In this document: one piece after another, positions 1 through 6,690 of the stretch
Layout: each line of letters starts with the position of its first letter
Position numbering within the stretch: position 1 is the first letter of the stretch
Assembly: GCA_051883075.1 (NCBI GenBank)
Contig: JBJETA010000146.1
Span: 1-8,221 of the forward strand
Reading direction: 5' to 3'
DNA: 8,221 nt
Origin: Aminipila sp051883075
GTDB lineage: Bacteria > Bacillota > Clostridia > Peptostreptococcales > Anaerovoracaceae
Program-made: the position numbers and the translations under genes
The notes under the pieces: generated by a model
Seen by the model: only the letters and a program-made list of their open reading frames with translations
The model's database searches: none
Told to the model about the DNA's origin: nothing

Positions 1-861
1 GAGTTCCGTGGCAGAGGTGATGAGATCAGAATTTATCCTCTCTCCTTCGCAGAATTTTATTCTGCATATGATGGAGATTATGATGATGCTTGGGACGATT
101 ATATGAGCTACGGTGGATTGCCGCAGGTTGTGGGATTTCAGAGTGAACGACAGAAAGCAGAGTATCTGAAGAATATCTTCGCCAATGTATATCTGAAGGA
201 TGTTATCGAAAGAAACAAGGTTCAGAGCGTGGAAGAGATTGGCATTTTGGTTGATGTTCTTGCTTCAGCAATCGGCGCACCTACCAATCCCTCAAAGATT
301 GCAAATACCTTTGCCAGTGAGCGTCATATGACTTATACCAATAAAACCATTTCCAGCCATATCGACTATTTGGTAGATGCATTTTTGATTTCTAAGGCAA
401 GTCGATATGATATTAGGGGACGAAAATATATCGGTGCAAATCTGAAGTATTATTTTACTGATCTGGGGTTGAGAAATGCCCGGCTAAATTTCAGACAGCA
501 GGAGCCTACTCACATCATGGAGAATATTGTTTATAACGAGCTGCTGATACGTGGATACAATGTTGACGTGGGTGTCGTGGAAATCTTTGATAAAGATAAA
601 GAAGGTAAGCGTGTCCGTAAGCAGCTTGAGGTTGATTTTGTTGTAAATCAAGGCAGCCAGAGATACTATATTCAGGTAGCATATGATATGACTTCAGAAG
701 AAAAGCAGACTCAGGAATTTAATTCTCTGCGTAATATACCGGATTCTTTCAAAAAAATTGTTATTGTAAATGGTAGCAAAAAACCGTGGAGAAATGAAGA
801 GGGGTTTGCTATTATGGGAATGAAGTATTTTCTTTTGAATGCGGATAGTCTGGAGTTTTAA
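1..861 (+). CDS. AAA-type ATPase with DUF4143 domain, C-terminal part
   Basis: The frame is open from the first base, so the gene begins upstream; 286 residues are present and the N-terminal P-loop part is missing. The ATG at 103 is internal: the 34 codons before it read through in the same frame and contain the family-typical stretch RGDEIRIYPLSFAEF. What remains covers the end of the ATPase core, a winged-helix-like region (about window residues 90-130, around NPSKIANTF and ISSHIDYLVDAFLI), the YFTDLGLRNA stretch, and a C-terminal PD-(D/E)XK-like core (EVDFV near residues 210-214, then YIQVAY). Members of this family (AAA_14 plus DUF4143) are common accessory ATPases of unclear cellular role, so no specific function is claimed. 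Arginine codons are 10 CGN out of 18, against 3 of 26 in the next gene, which hints at separate ancestry. No convincing terminator follows. Confidence 0.85.
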   Translation, partial: EFRGRGDEIRIYPLSFAEFYSAYDGDYDDAWDDYMSYGGLPQVVGFQSERQKAEYLKNIFANVYLKDVIERNKVQSVEEIGILVDVLASAIGAPTNPSKIANTFASERHMTYTNKTISSHIDYLVDAFLISKASRYDIRGRKYIGANLKYYFTDLGLRNARLNFRQQEPTHIMENIVYNELLIRGYNVDVGVVEIFDKDKEGKRVRKQLEVDFVVNQGSQRYYIQVAYDMTSEEKQTQEFNSLRNIPDSFKKIVIVNGSKKPWRNEEGFAIMGMKYFLLNADSLEF

Positions 862-889
862 TGTTAGCCGTAAATTAGACTTTAAGCCC

Positions 890-918
890 TTGCATAAGAA
901 AGCCTAATATTATAAAAT
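890..918 (+). promoter_or_regulatory. Weak candidate promoter for asnS
   Basis: TTGCAT (890-895), a 17-base spacer and TAAAAT (913-918) lie in the 104-base gap before asnS. The -10 matches the consensus at 5 of 6 positions but the -35 at only 3, and the region is AT-rich, so a chance match is possible. The asnS ribosome binding site AGGAG (952-956) sits 9 bases before its ATG. No T-box leader or other riboswitch fits into this gap. Confidence 0.3.
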
Positions 919-965
919 AGCTATATGCGTAAATTAGTCAATATACAGGACAGGAGTTAGTTAAA

Positions 966-2363
966 ATGGGAAAAGACACTTTAATCAGAGAGCTTTACAG
1001 AAATACAGCCGAATATGCAGACAAAGAGATTGTCGTAAGAGGCTGGGTGAGAACAAACAGAAGCTCAAACAAATTTGGATTTATTGAATTAAACGACGGT
1101 TCATTTTTCAAGTCGGTTCAGGTAGTTTATGAACAGGACATTATCGATAATTTTGACGTTATTTCAAAGGCTCCTATAGCTGCGGCACTTATGGTAAAGG
1201 GTACGCTTGTACTTACACCTGACGCAAAGCAGCCGTTTGAAATCAAAGCTAAGGAAGTAGTTGTGGAAGCAGGCTCAGAAGCTGATTATCCACTTCAGAA
1301 AAAGAGACACAGCATGGAGTTTTTAAGAGAAATTGCTCACTTAAGACCAAGAAGCAACACTTTCTCAGCGGTATTCAGAGTGCGTTCACTTGTTGCTTAT
1401 GCTATTCATAAGTTCTTCCAGGAACAGAACTTCGTATATGTACACACCCCAATCATTACAGGAAGCGACTGTGAGGGTGCGGGAGAAATGTTCAGAATTA
1501 CAACTCTTGATATGGACAATCTTCCAAAGAATGAAGACGGCACTGTTGATTACAGCCAGGATTTCTTCGGCAAGGAAACAAGCCTGACAGTAAGCGGACA
1601 GCTTGAAGCAGAAACGTTTGCTTTAGCTTTCAGAAATATTTACACATTTGGACCAACTTTCCGTGCGGAAAACTCAAATACAGCAAGACACGCATCAGAG
1701 TTCTGGATGATAGAACCTGAAGTTGCGTTTGCGGATTTGAACGACAACATGGATCTGGCGGAAGCTATGATTAAGTACATTATTAACTATGTGCTTGAAA
1801 ACGCTCCTGAAGAAATGGAATTCTTCAACAGCTTCATTGATAAGGGATTAATCGAAAGACTGAACAACATAGTAAACAATGATTTCCAGAGAGTTACTTA
1901 TACTGAAGCTGTAGAACTTTTAAAGAAATCAGGAAAGGAATTCCAGTATCCTGTAGAGTGGGGCATTGACCTGCAGACTGAACACGAAAGATATATCACA
2001 GAAGAAATCTTCAAGAAGCCGGTATTTGTAACAGACTATCCAAAGGATATCAAGGCATTCTACATGAGATTAAATGATGACGGCAAGACTGTTGCAGCCT
2101 GCGACCTTCTTGTTCCGGGTGTGGGTGAAATCATCGGAGGAAGCCAGAGAGAAGAAAGATATGATGTCCTTGCAGCACGTATGAAGGAACTTGGATTGAA
2201 AGAAGAAGATTATTGGTGGTACATGGATTTAAGAAAGTACGGTGGCGTTAAGCATGCCGGCTACGGTCTTGGTTTCGAAAGAATCATTATGTATCTGACA
2301 GGTATGAGCAATATCAGAGACGTATTGCCATTCCCAAGAACACCTAAGACAGCAGAATTTTAA
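966..2363 (+). CDS. asnS: Asparaginyl-tRNA synthetase
   Basis: Cytoplasmic class IIb aminoacyl-tRNA synthetase that charges asparagine to tRNA-Asn with ATP. The 465 residues match the usual bacterial AsnRS length of about 460-470. An N-terminal OB-fold anticodon-binding domain spans about residues 20-100 (VRGWVRTNRSSNKFGFIELN). The class II catalytic core follows, with motif 2 at about 232-252 (FRAENSNTARHASEF) and motif 3 at 432-460 (GYGLGFER, then IRDVLPFPRTP). The RAENSNTxRHxxEF form and the overall architecture indicate AsnRS rather than AspRS, because the large insertion domain of bacterial AspRS is absent. The start is supported by AGGAG at 952-956, 9 bases upstream. Arginine is encoded by AGA in 23 of 26 cases, as in a well-expressed resident gene. 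The presence of AsnRS means the cell can charge Asn directly and need not rely only on the transamidation route. A terminator follows the stop at 8 bases. Confidence 0.97.
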   Translation: MGKDTLIRELYRNTAEYADKEIVVRGWVRTNRSSNKFGFIELNDGSFFKSVQVVYEQDIIDNFDVISKAPIAAALMVKGTLVLTPDAKQPFEIKAKEVVVEAGSEADYPLQKKRHSMEFLREIAHLRPRSNTFSAVFRVRSLVAYAIHKFFQEQNFVYVHTPIITGSDCEGAGEMFRITTLDMDNLPKNEDGTVDYSQDFFGKETSLTVSGQLEAETFALAFRNIYTFGPTFRAENSNTARHASEFWMIEPEVAFADLNDNMDLAEAMIKYIINYVLENAPEEMEFFNSFIDKGLIERLNNIVNNDFQRVTYTEAVELLKKSGKEFQYPVEWGIDLQTEHERYITEEIFKKPVFVTDYPKDIKAFYMRLNDDGKTVAACDLLVPGVGEIIGGSQREERYDVLAARMKELGLKEEDYWWYMDLRKYGGVKHAGYGLGFERIIMYLTGMSNIRDVLPFPRTPKTAEF

Positions 2364-2370
2364 AAACACA

Positions 2371-2405
2371 GGGCTGCGTAAGGAAAACTTATGCGGCTCT
2401 TTTTT
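2371..2405 (+). terminator. Intrinsic terminator after asnS
   Basis: GGGCTGCGTAAG (2371-2382) pairs over 12 positions with CTTATGCGGCTC (2388-2399) around a GAAAA loop, with three G-U wobbles and no mismatch, followed directly by six T (2400-2405). It ends 30 bases before the asparaginase start, so it may also act as a leaky terminator or attenuator for that gene. I see no competing antiterminator pairing. Confidence 0.9.
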
Positions 2406-2435
2406 GCGGTTCATTTCGGAGGATAAGAGGATAAA

Positions 2436-3485
2436 ATGAAAAAGAAAATATGTGTTATTTATACAGGCGGAACTATTGGAATGAAAGACACGGAGTTCGG
2501 ATATGCTCCTGTGCCCGGCTATATGGAAAAGACTTTAAGGAGCATGCAGGAGCTTCAGGCACCTGAGGTACCCGAGTTTGACTTTATCGAATATGTTCCT
2601 CTTCTTGATTCTTCAAACATAACTGTGCAGAACTGGAATCAGATTGGTACGGATATAAGAAAGAGATACTGCGACTATGACGGATTTGTGGTGCTTCACG
2701 GAACAGATACCATGGCATATACGGCGTCTGCACTTTCATTTATGCTTCAGGGACTGTCAAAGCCTGTTATTATCACCGGTTCTCAGATACCGCTCTGCAA
2801 GGTCAGAAGCGATGCAAGGGAAAATCTGATAACCTCCATGATTATTGCGGCGGACTACCATATACCTGAAGTGTGCATATATTTTGCGGGAAGGCTTCTT
2901 CGCGGAAACCGTTCCACAAAGGTCAGCTCTGATATGCTTATTGCCTTTGATTCACCGAATTACGGACCTCTGGCAGAGGCGGGAGTGAACATTACCGTGC
3001 ATGAAAAAAGGATAAGGGAAGCCGGTGCGGAAATCAGCTTCAGTCCGTTTGAGGATGCTCAGATTGCCGTGCTGAAAATATTTCCGGGCATACAGTTTGA
3101 AATATTTGAGAATATCATGACAGACAAGCTGAAGGGGATTGTAATAGAAGCCTTCGGTGCAGGTAATATACCTCAGAATGATGATTCCATGATTAAGCTG
3201 CTTCAAAGGGCAAAGGAAAACGGAACATACATTGTTGTATGCACGCAATGCCACAAGGGTGCAGCAACTATCGGTCAGTATGAAACAAGCAGGGAACTTG
3301 CTGAAGCAGGAGCAATATGCGGCTTTGACATGACGGTAGAGGCAGCTGTAACAAAGCTTTACTATCTGCTGAGCAGGGACTATGAGGCAAAAGAAATAAG
3401 AAATCTTATGGAAAGCGATATAAGAGGAGAGCTTACAAATAAGCAGGCGGATTCATCACCGTACTTGAAAAACCACAGAGATTAG
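2436..3485 (+). CDS. ansA: Type I (cytoplasmic) L-asparaginase
   Basis: Hydrolyses L-asparagine to L-aspartate and ammonia. The 349 residues and the absence of a signal peptide fit the cytoplasmic type I (AnsA-like) enzymes, not the secreted type II ones. The catalytic set is visible: YTGGTIG (residues 9-15, nucleophile Thr13), LDSSN (57-61), HGTDTMAYTASAL (88-100, with Thr90 and Asp91), and Lys162 in RGNRSTKVSS. ITGSQIPL (113-120) is the usual conserved stretch after the HGTDT motif. The C-terminal small domain is complete, ending in a short polar tail. GAGG (2427-2430), 5 bases before the ATG, is the likely ribosome binding site; CGGAGG at 2417-2422 is a more distant alternative. The gene starts just after the asnS terminator and I find no promoter between them. 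It is followed after 50 bases by eutS with no terminator. A Glu-tRNA amidotransferase-type or GatD role is unlikely because the length and motifs match AnsA. Confidence 0.95.
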   Translation: MKKKICVIYTGGTIGMKDTEFGYAPVPGYMEKTLRSMQELQAPEVPEFDFIEYVPLLDSSNITVQNWNQIGTDIRKRYCDYDGFVVLHGTDTMAYTASALSFMLQGLSKPVIITGSQIPLCKVRSDARENLITSMIIAADYHIPEVCIYFAGRLLRGNRSTKVSSDMLIAFDSPNYGPLAEAGVNITVHEKRIREAGAEISFSPFEDAQIAVLKIFPGIQFEIFENIMTDKLKGIVIEAFGAGNIPQNDDSMIKLLQRAKENGTYIVVCTQCHKGAATIGQYETSRELAEAGAICGFDMTVEAAVTKLYYLLSRDYEAKEIRNLMESDIRGELTNKQADSSPYLKNHRD

Positions 3486-3493
3486 TTTAAAAT
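3465..3493 (+). promoter_or_regulatory. Candidate promoter for eutS-eutP
   Basis: TTGAAA (3465-3470), an exact 17-base spacer and TAAAAT (3488-3493) give 10 of 12 consensus matches, overlapping the last codons of ansA. If used, transcription would start near 3500, about 35 bases before eutS. The surrounding AT-richness makes a chance match possible. Read-through from ansA is equally compatible with the sequence. Confidence 0.4.
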
Positions 3494-3535
3494 AATACAA
3501 AAGATGACAAAATAAAAAAGAAAGAAGATGTAAGG

Positions 3536-3919
3536 ATGGATATAAGAGATTTACTGCCGGAGGACTCAGAGGGCAGATTAAGAATCATTCAGGAAACTGT
3601 TCCGGGAAAACAGATTTCGCTGGCGCACATCATAGGAGGACCAAGACCTATTGTATATAAGAAGCTTGGATTGAATCCGGATATTGATTTTGGTACATCA
3701 GCTATTGGCATTTTGAACATTACACCGCCTGAATCGGCTGTAATTGCCAGTGATGTTGCGATTAAGTCGGGAGATGTTTATCTTGGCTTTGTGGACCGCT
3801 TCAGCGGTACTCTTATCATTACTGGGGCACTGTCGGAGGTTGACACTTCTATTACCGAAATCGTGAGATATTTTAAAGAAGAGCTTGGTTTTGCTTCCTG
3901 CCCTATTACGCGCAGGTAA
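3536..3919 (+). CDS. eutS: Microcompartment shell protein, EutS/PduU type (BMC domain)
   Basis: A circularly permuted BMC-domain protein; such proteins form hexameric tiles of bacterial microcompartment shells. The family signature is clear: RIIQETVPGKQISLAHII (residues 16-33), YKKLGL (41-46), SAIGILNITPPE (55-66), SDVAIKSGDVYLGFVDRFSG (72-91), and the terminal CPITRR. At 127 residues it is somewhat longer than E. coli EutS (111), from an N-terminal extension of about 10 residues (MDIRDLLPEDSEG) and a few extra residues near NPDIDFG. The start at 3536 is effectively forced because the protein has no other methionine. The Shine-Dalgarno is unusual: an AAGG touches the ATG, while the purine-rich AAGAAAGAAG (3519-3528) lies at a more usual distance. 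eutP follows 12 bases later. No ethanolamine or propanediol enzymes, nor other shell proteins, are in the window, so the cargo and substrate are unknown. PduU is an equally possible name. Confidence 0.9.
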   Translation: MDIRDLLPEDSEGRLRIIQETVPGKQISLAHIIGGPRPIVYKKLGLNPDIDFGTSAIGILNITPPESAVIASDVAIKSGDVYLGFVDRFSGTLIITGALSEVDTSITEIVRYFKEELGFASCPITRR

Positions 3920-3931
3920 AAGGAACTTCCT

Positions 3932-4429
3932 ATGAGAAAAATTATATTTGTGGGAAGAAGCGAGGCAGGAAAGACTACGCTGACGCAGGCTCTGAAGGGT
4001 CAGACGATAACATATCATAAAACCCAGTATGTAAACTGCTATGATGTTATTATCGACACCCCCGGGGAATATGCGGAAACCAACAGGCTTGGCGGCGCAT
4101 TGGAGATTTTTTCCTATGAAGCTGATGTATGCGGGCTTCTGCTGAGTGCTATTGAACCGTATTCTCTTTACCCTCCCTGCGTGACGGCTATATCGACAAG
4201 ACCGTGCATAGGTATTGTTACGAAGATAGATCACAAAGATGCAGACCCGGACAGAGCGGAAGAGTGGCTGAGGCTTGCAGGCTGTGAGAAGATTTTCAGG
4301 ATAAGTGCTTATACCGGAGAGGGAATAGCGGAGTTGCTAAGCTATCTTAAAGAAGACGGAGAAGTGCTTCCGTGGGAAGAAGCAAAGGAACAGGATGATA
4401 AACTGAATCTGGAAAAATCAAAACGGTAA
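3932..4429 (+). CDS. eutP: EutP/PduV-family small GTPase
   Basis: A small P-loop GTPase of the family found in ethanolamine- and propanediol-utilisation loci. PduV has been linked to microcompartment positioning, and EutP was reported to have acetate kinase activity in one enterobacterium, so the biochemical role is not settled. The 165 residues are close to the usual length of about 150-160. Visible motifs are Walker A GRSEAGKTT (8-16), DTPGEY (42-47), TKID (97-100) and SAYTGEGI (125-132). YVNCYDVIIDTPGEYAE is typical of this family. AAAAGGA at 3918-3924 gives a Shine-Dalgarno 7 bases before the ATG. It starts 12 bases after eutS, so the two are almost certainly co-transcribed and translationally close, as in classical eut and pdu operons. 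The charged C-terminal tail after residue 150 looks like a flexible extension. A terminator follows. Confidence 0.92.
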   Translation: MRKIIFVGRSEAGKTTLTQALKGQTITYHKTQYVNCYDVIIDTPGEYAETNRLGGALEIFSYEADVCGLLLSAIEPYSLYPPCVTAISTRPCIGIVTKIDHKDADPDRAEEWLRLAGCEKIFRISAYTGEGIAELLSYLKEDGEVLPWEEAKEQDDKLNLEKSKR

Positions 4430-4435
4430 AAACAG

Positions 4436-4470
4436 ATAGTCCGGGCCGATTGTGCCGGGACTATTTTTTT
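4436..4470 (+). terminator. Intrinsic terminator after eutP
   Basis: ATAGTCCGGGC (4436-4446) pairs with GCCGGGACTAT (4454-4464) around a 7-base loop with one G-G mismatch. A T run (4464-4470) and a second T-rich stretch follow. It closes the ansA/eutS/eutP unit and separates it from the flavodiiron gene. Confidence 0.9.
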
Positions 4471-4493
4471 GTTATTTTTTGTAGAAATTTGTA

Positions 4494-4521
4494 TTGTGAA
4501 TCGCTGTTTATTGGGTATAAT
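4494..4521 (+). promoter_or_regulatory. Promoter of the flavodiiron protein gene
   Basis: TTGTGA (4494-4499, 4 of 6), a 16-base spacer and a perfect TATAAT (4516-4521) lie between the eutP terminator and the flavodiiron start. The leader would be about 35 bases and contains the ribosome binding site GAGAGGAG (4548-4555), 7 bases before the ATG. The -35 overlaps TTGTGAA, which matches one half of a Rex-type operator, but the second half is absent. Confidence 0.65.
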
Positions 4522-4562
4522 TAAATGTATGATGAAGGATTTTAGTTGAGAGGAGTGATTTT

Positions 4563-6527
4563 ATGCATTGCGTTCGCAAAGTGACTGAAGATTTGACCTG
4601 GATTGGCGCAAATGACAGACGTCTGGCTTTGTTTGAAGGCGTATATAAGATTCCGAAAGGGGTTTCATATAACTCTTATGTTTTGCTGGATGAAAAAACG
4701 GTAGTATTTGATACTGTCGATCATGCGGCATCAAGACAGTTTTTGGAAAACTTGAAGTATGTTTTAAATGGAAGAAAGCTTGATTATGTTATAGTACAGC
4801 ATCTGGAACCTGACCATGCGGCAACTCTTGCCGAGTTGATTGTGCGTCATCCGGAACTTACAATAGTGTGCGGTGAAAAAGCTGCGGAGATTATGGAGCA
4901 GTTTTTTGATTTTGACGTGCGCTCGAGACTGCATCTGATAAATGAGGGAGATGTTCTCTGCACAGGCAGACACCAGCTGACATTTGTGGCTGCACCTATG
5001 GTTCACTGGCCTGAGGTAATGGTTACTTATGACATTACCGACAAAATACTGTTTTCTGCTGATGCTTTCGGCACCTTCGGGGCCTTAAACGGTGCTCTGT
5101 TTGCTGATGAAGTTGACTTCTTCAGGGATTATCTGGATGAAGCAAGAAGATATTATACAAATATCGTAGGAAAATATGGAAAGCAGGTACAGGACATTCT
5201 CAAGAAGGCGGCGGGCATTGAAATAAAAATGGTCTGCCCTCTGCATGGTTTTGTGTGGAGAAAAAAATTCGGAAGATTTCTGGAAAAGTATATCCAGTGG
5301 GCAACCTACACACCTGAAGAAAACGGTGTAATGATTGCATACGCTTCGGTATACGGAAATACTGCAAATGCTGCGGAAATACTTGCAGTAAAGCTTAGAG
5401 AAAAGGGCGTAAAGGCTGTAATGTATGATGCTTCTTATACGGCGGCTGATGAAATCCTGGCGGAAGCATTCAAATACAGCCATCTTGTGTTTGCGTCAAC
5501 AACATACAATGCAGGCATTTACATAGCCATGGAAAATCTTCTGCACGATATAGTAAACCACAATCTGCAGAACAGAACCGTGGCGTTTATAGAAAACGGC
5601 TCATGGGCGCCTGAGGCAGGCGGACTTATGAGGCAGCTTGTGTCAAGACTGGGAAATACAACATTTATAGATGAAACCGTAACAGTCAGGTCTTCGGTAA
5701 AGGAAGCGCAGGAAAAGCAGCTTGAAAGGCTTGCTGACAGTATTGTAAAGACTATGCCTGCAGGAGCTGTAAAACCTGTTGCGCTGAGAGCGGCTTCAGC
5801 GGCGCAGGTTGATGAAAAGGCGTTTAATAGCATTCTGAGAATGAGCCCTGCGGAGCTTGCGTCTTCGTCCGCATTCAGTATGATGCCGAATGCAGCCGGA
5901 GGAGAGGCTATAGAGCCTGCTGCCATGTTTAAGTTCTCTTACGGTCTTTTTGTTCTGACTGCCAGAGATGAAAATAAGGACAACGGCTGTATCATAAATA
6001 CGGCAATACAGCTTACGGACAATCCAAAGCGCATGATTATAGCCGTGAACAAGGCAAACTGCACACATGATATGATTTACAAGACAAAGCGCTTCAACAT
6101 ATCCGTGCTTAGTGAAAATGTCTCCATGGATACAATCAAGAGATTCGGATTCCAGAGCGGCAGAGATACAGATAAATTTGCAGGATTTGAAAGTCTGGCA
6201 AGAAGCTCAAACGGTCTTTACTATGTGACGGAAGACACAAATGCGGTTATGTCCGGAAAGGTAATCGTATCCTGCGATTATGATACGCACACCTTGTTTG
6301 TGGCTGAGATTGAAGAGGCAAAGGTACTGTCCGGTGAACCTTCCGTTACCTATGCGTACTATTTTGAACACATAAAGCCAAAGCCTCTTCCAAAGGCTAT
6401 GACAGAAGAAAAGAAGGGCGGCTGGGTCTGCAAAATATGCGGCTTTGTTTATGAAGGTGATGAGTTGCCGCCTGATTATATATGTCCTATATGCAAGCAC
6501 GGTGCGTCTGACTTTGAAAGACTGTAG
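4563..6527 (+). CDS. Flavodiiron protein fused to flavin reductase and rubredoxin domains
   Basis: Probable O2 and/or NO reductase of the anaerobe's oxidative and nitrosative stress defence, cytoplasmic (no signal or membrane segment). The 654 residues hold four domains in order. The metallo-beta-lactamase-like diiron domain is about 1-250, with the complete ligand set His80, Glu82, Asp84, His148, Asp167 and His228 at exactly canonical spacings. The flavodoxin FMN domain is about 256-395 (YASVYGNTANAAEIL; ASTTYNAGIY). A flavin-reductase-like FMN-binding domain is about 452-605 (MFKFSYGLFVLTARDENKDNG). The C-terminal short rubredoxin domain has Cys623-X2-Cys626 and Cys641-X2-Cys644. The last two domains together correspond to the separate high-molecular-weight rubredoxin (Hrb) that donates electrons to FprA in Moorella, so this chain probably carries its own NAD(P)H-to-diiron electron path. 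The linker at about 397-450 is Ala/Ser-rich. The relative O2 versus NO preference cannot be read from the sequence. It has its own promoter and terminator. Confidence 0.95.
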   Translation: MHCVRKVTEDLTWIGANDRRLALFEGVYKIPKGVSYNSYVLLDEKTVVFDTVDHAASRQFLENLKYVLNGRKLDYVIVQHLEPDHAATLAELIVRHPELTIVCGEKAAEIMEQFFDFDVRSRLHLINEGDVLCTGRHQLTFVAAPMVHWPEVMVTYDITDKILFSADAFGTFGALNGALFADEVDFFRDYLDEARRYYTNIVGKYGKQVQDILKKAAGIEIKMVCPLHGFVWRKKFGRFLEKYIQWATYTPEENGVMIAYASVYGNTANAAEILAVKLREKGVKAVMYDASYTAADEILAEAFKYSHLVFASTTYNAGIYIAMENLLHDIVNHNLQNRTVAFIENGSWAPEAGGLMRQLVSRLGNTTFIDETVTVRSSVKEAQEKQLERLADSIVKTMPAGAVKPVALRAASAAQVDEKAFNSILRMSPAELASSSAFSMMPNAAGGEAIEPAAMFKFSYGLFVLTARDENKDNGCIINTAIQLTDNPKRMIIAVNKANCTHDMIYKTKRFNISVLSENVSMDTIKRFGFQSGRDTDKFAGFESLARSSNGLYYVTEDTNAVMSGKVIVSCDYDTHTLFVAEIEEAKVLSGEPSVTYAYYFEHIKPKPLPKAMTEEKKGGWVCKICGFVYEGDELPPDYICPICKHGASDFERL

Positions 6528-6616
6528 AAGAAAGTGCAGGCCGGTGGAAAATAAACGGCAGCTAACTTGTATATATGATATAGCAGGATAATATAACAGA
6601 ATAACAAATTAATTAC

Positions 6617-6652
6617 AAAATCGTCAGAAAACTCGAATATTCTGACGATTTT
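6617..6652 (+). terminator. Intrinsic terminator after the flavodiiron gene
   Basis: A perfect 13-base-pair stem, AAAATCGTCAGAA (6617-6629) with TTCTGACGATTTT (6640-6652), encloses a 10-base loop and is followed by GTTT. The A-rich left arm and T-rich right arm would also let it work on the opposite strand. The 89 bases from the flavodiiron stop to this hairpin are AT-rich and hold no gene I can support. Confidence 0.82.
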
Positions 6653-6654
6653 GT

Positions 6655-6683
6655 TTGCTATATGGGTGCGACGATGATATAAT
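6655..6683 (+). promoter_or_regulatory. Strong extended -10 promoter of the EF-G-like gene
   Basis: TTGCTA (6655-6660), a 17-base spacer and a perfect TATAAT (6678-6683) preceded by TG one base upstream (extended -10). The -35 begins two bases after the preceding terminator stem. Transcription should start near 6690, leaving a leader of about 60 bases with GGAGG at 6738-6742, 9 bases before the ATG. Confidence 0.75.
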
Positions 6684-6690
6684 ATTTTTG

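Noticed and set aside
103..861. Complete 252-residue protein starting at 103
   Set aside because: There is no ribosome binding site before 103, and the in-frame codons 1-102 encode conserved family sequence, so this is the tail of a longer gene.
875..907. Hairpin TTAGACTTT / AAAGCCTAA as terminator of the ATPase gene
   Set aside because: The stem has an A-C mismatch, a long loop and no T run after it, so it does not qualify as an intrinsic terminator.
862..965. T-box or other riboswitch controlling asnS
   Set aside because: The gap is only 104 bases, and no T-box consensus or terminator/antiterminator pair is present.
3486..3535. EutV-type (ANTAR) antiterminator dual hairpin before eutS
   Set aside because: No hairpins with the characteristic six-base loops and no terminator occur in this 50-base gap. 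The loops of the other terminators in the window are 5, 7 and 10 bases and do not fit either.
3698..4234. Long open frame on the minus strand (178 codons) opposite eutS and eutP
   Set aside because: It is fully antisense to two well-recognised genes, has no family resemblance and is rich in Arg, Asn and Ser as expected for a shadow frame. The other minus-strand frames inside asnS, ansA and the flavodiiron gene are rejected for the same reason.
4494..4511. Rex redox-sensor operator at the flavodiiron promoter
   Set aside because: The left half TTGTGAA is exact, but the expected right half (TTCACAA after 4 bases) reads TGTTTAT, with only two matches. A half site of 7 bases is too common.
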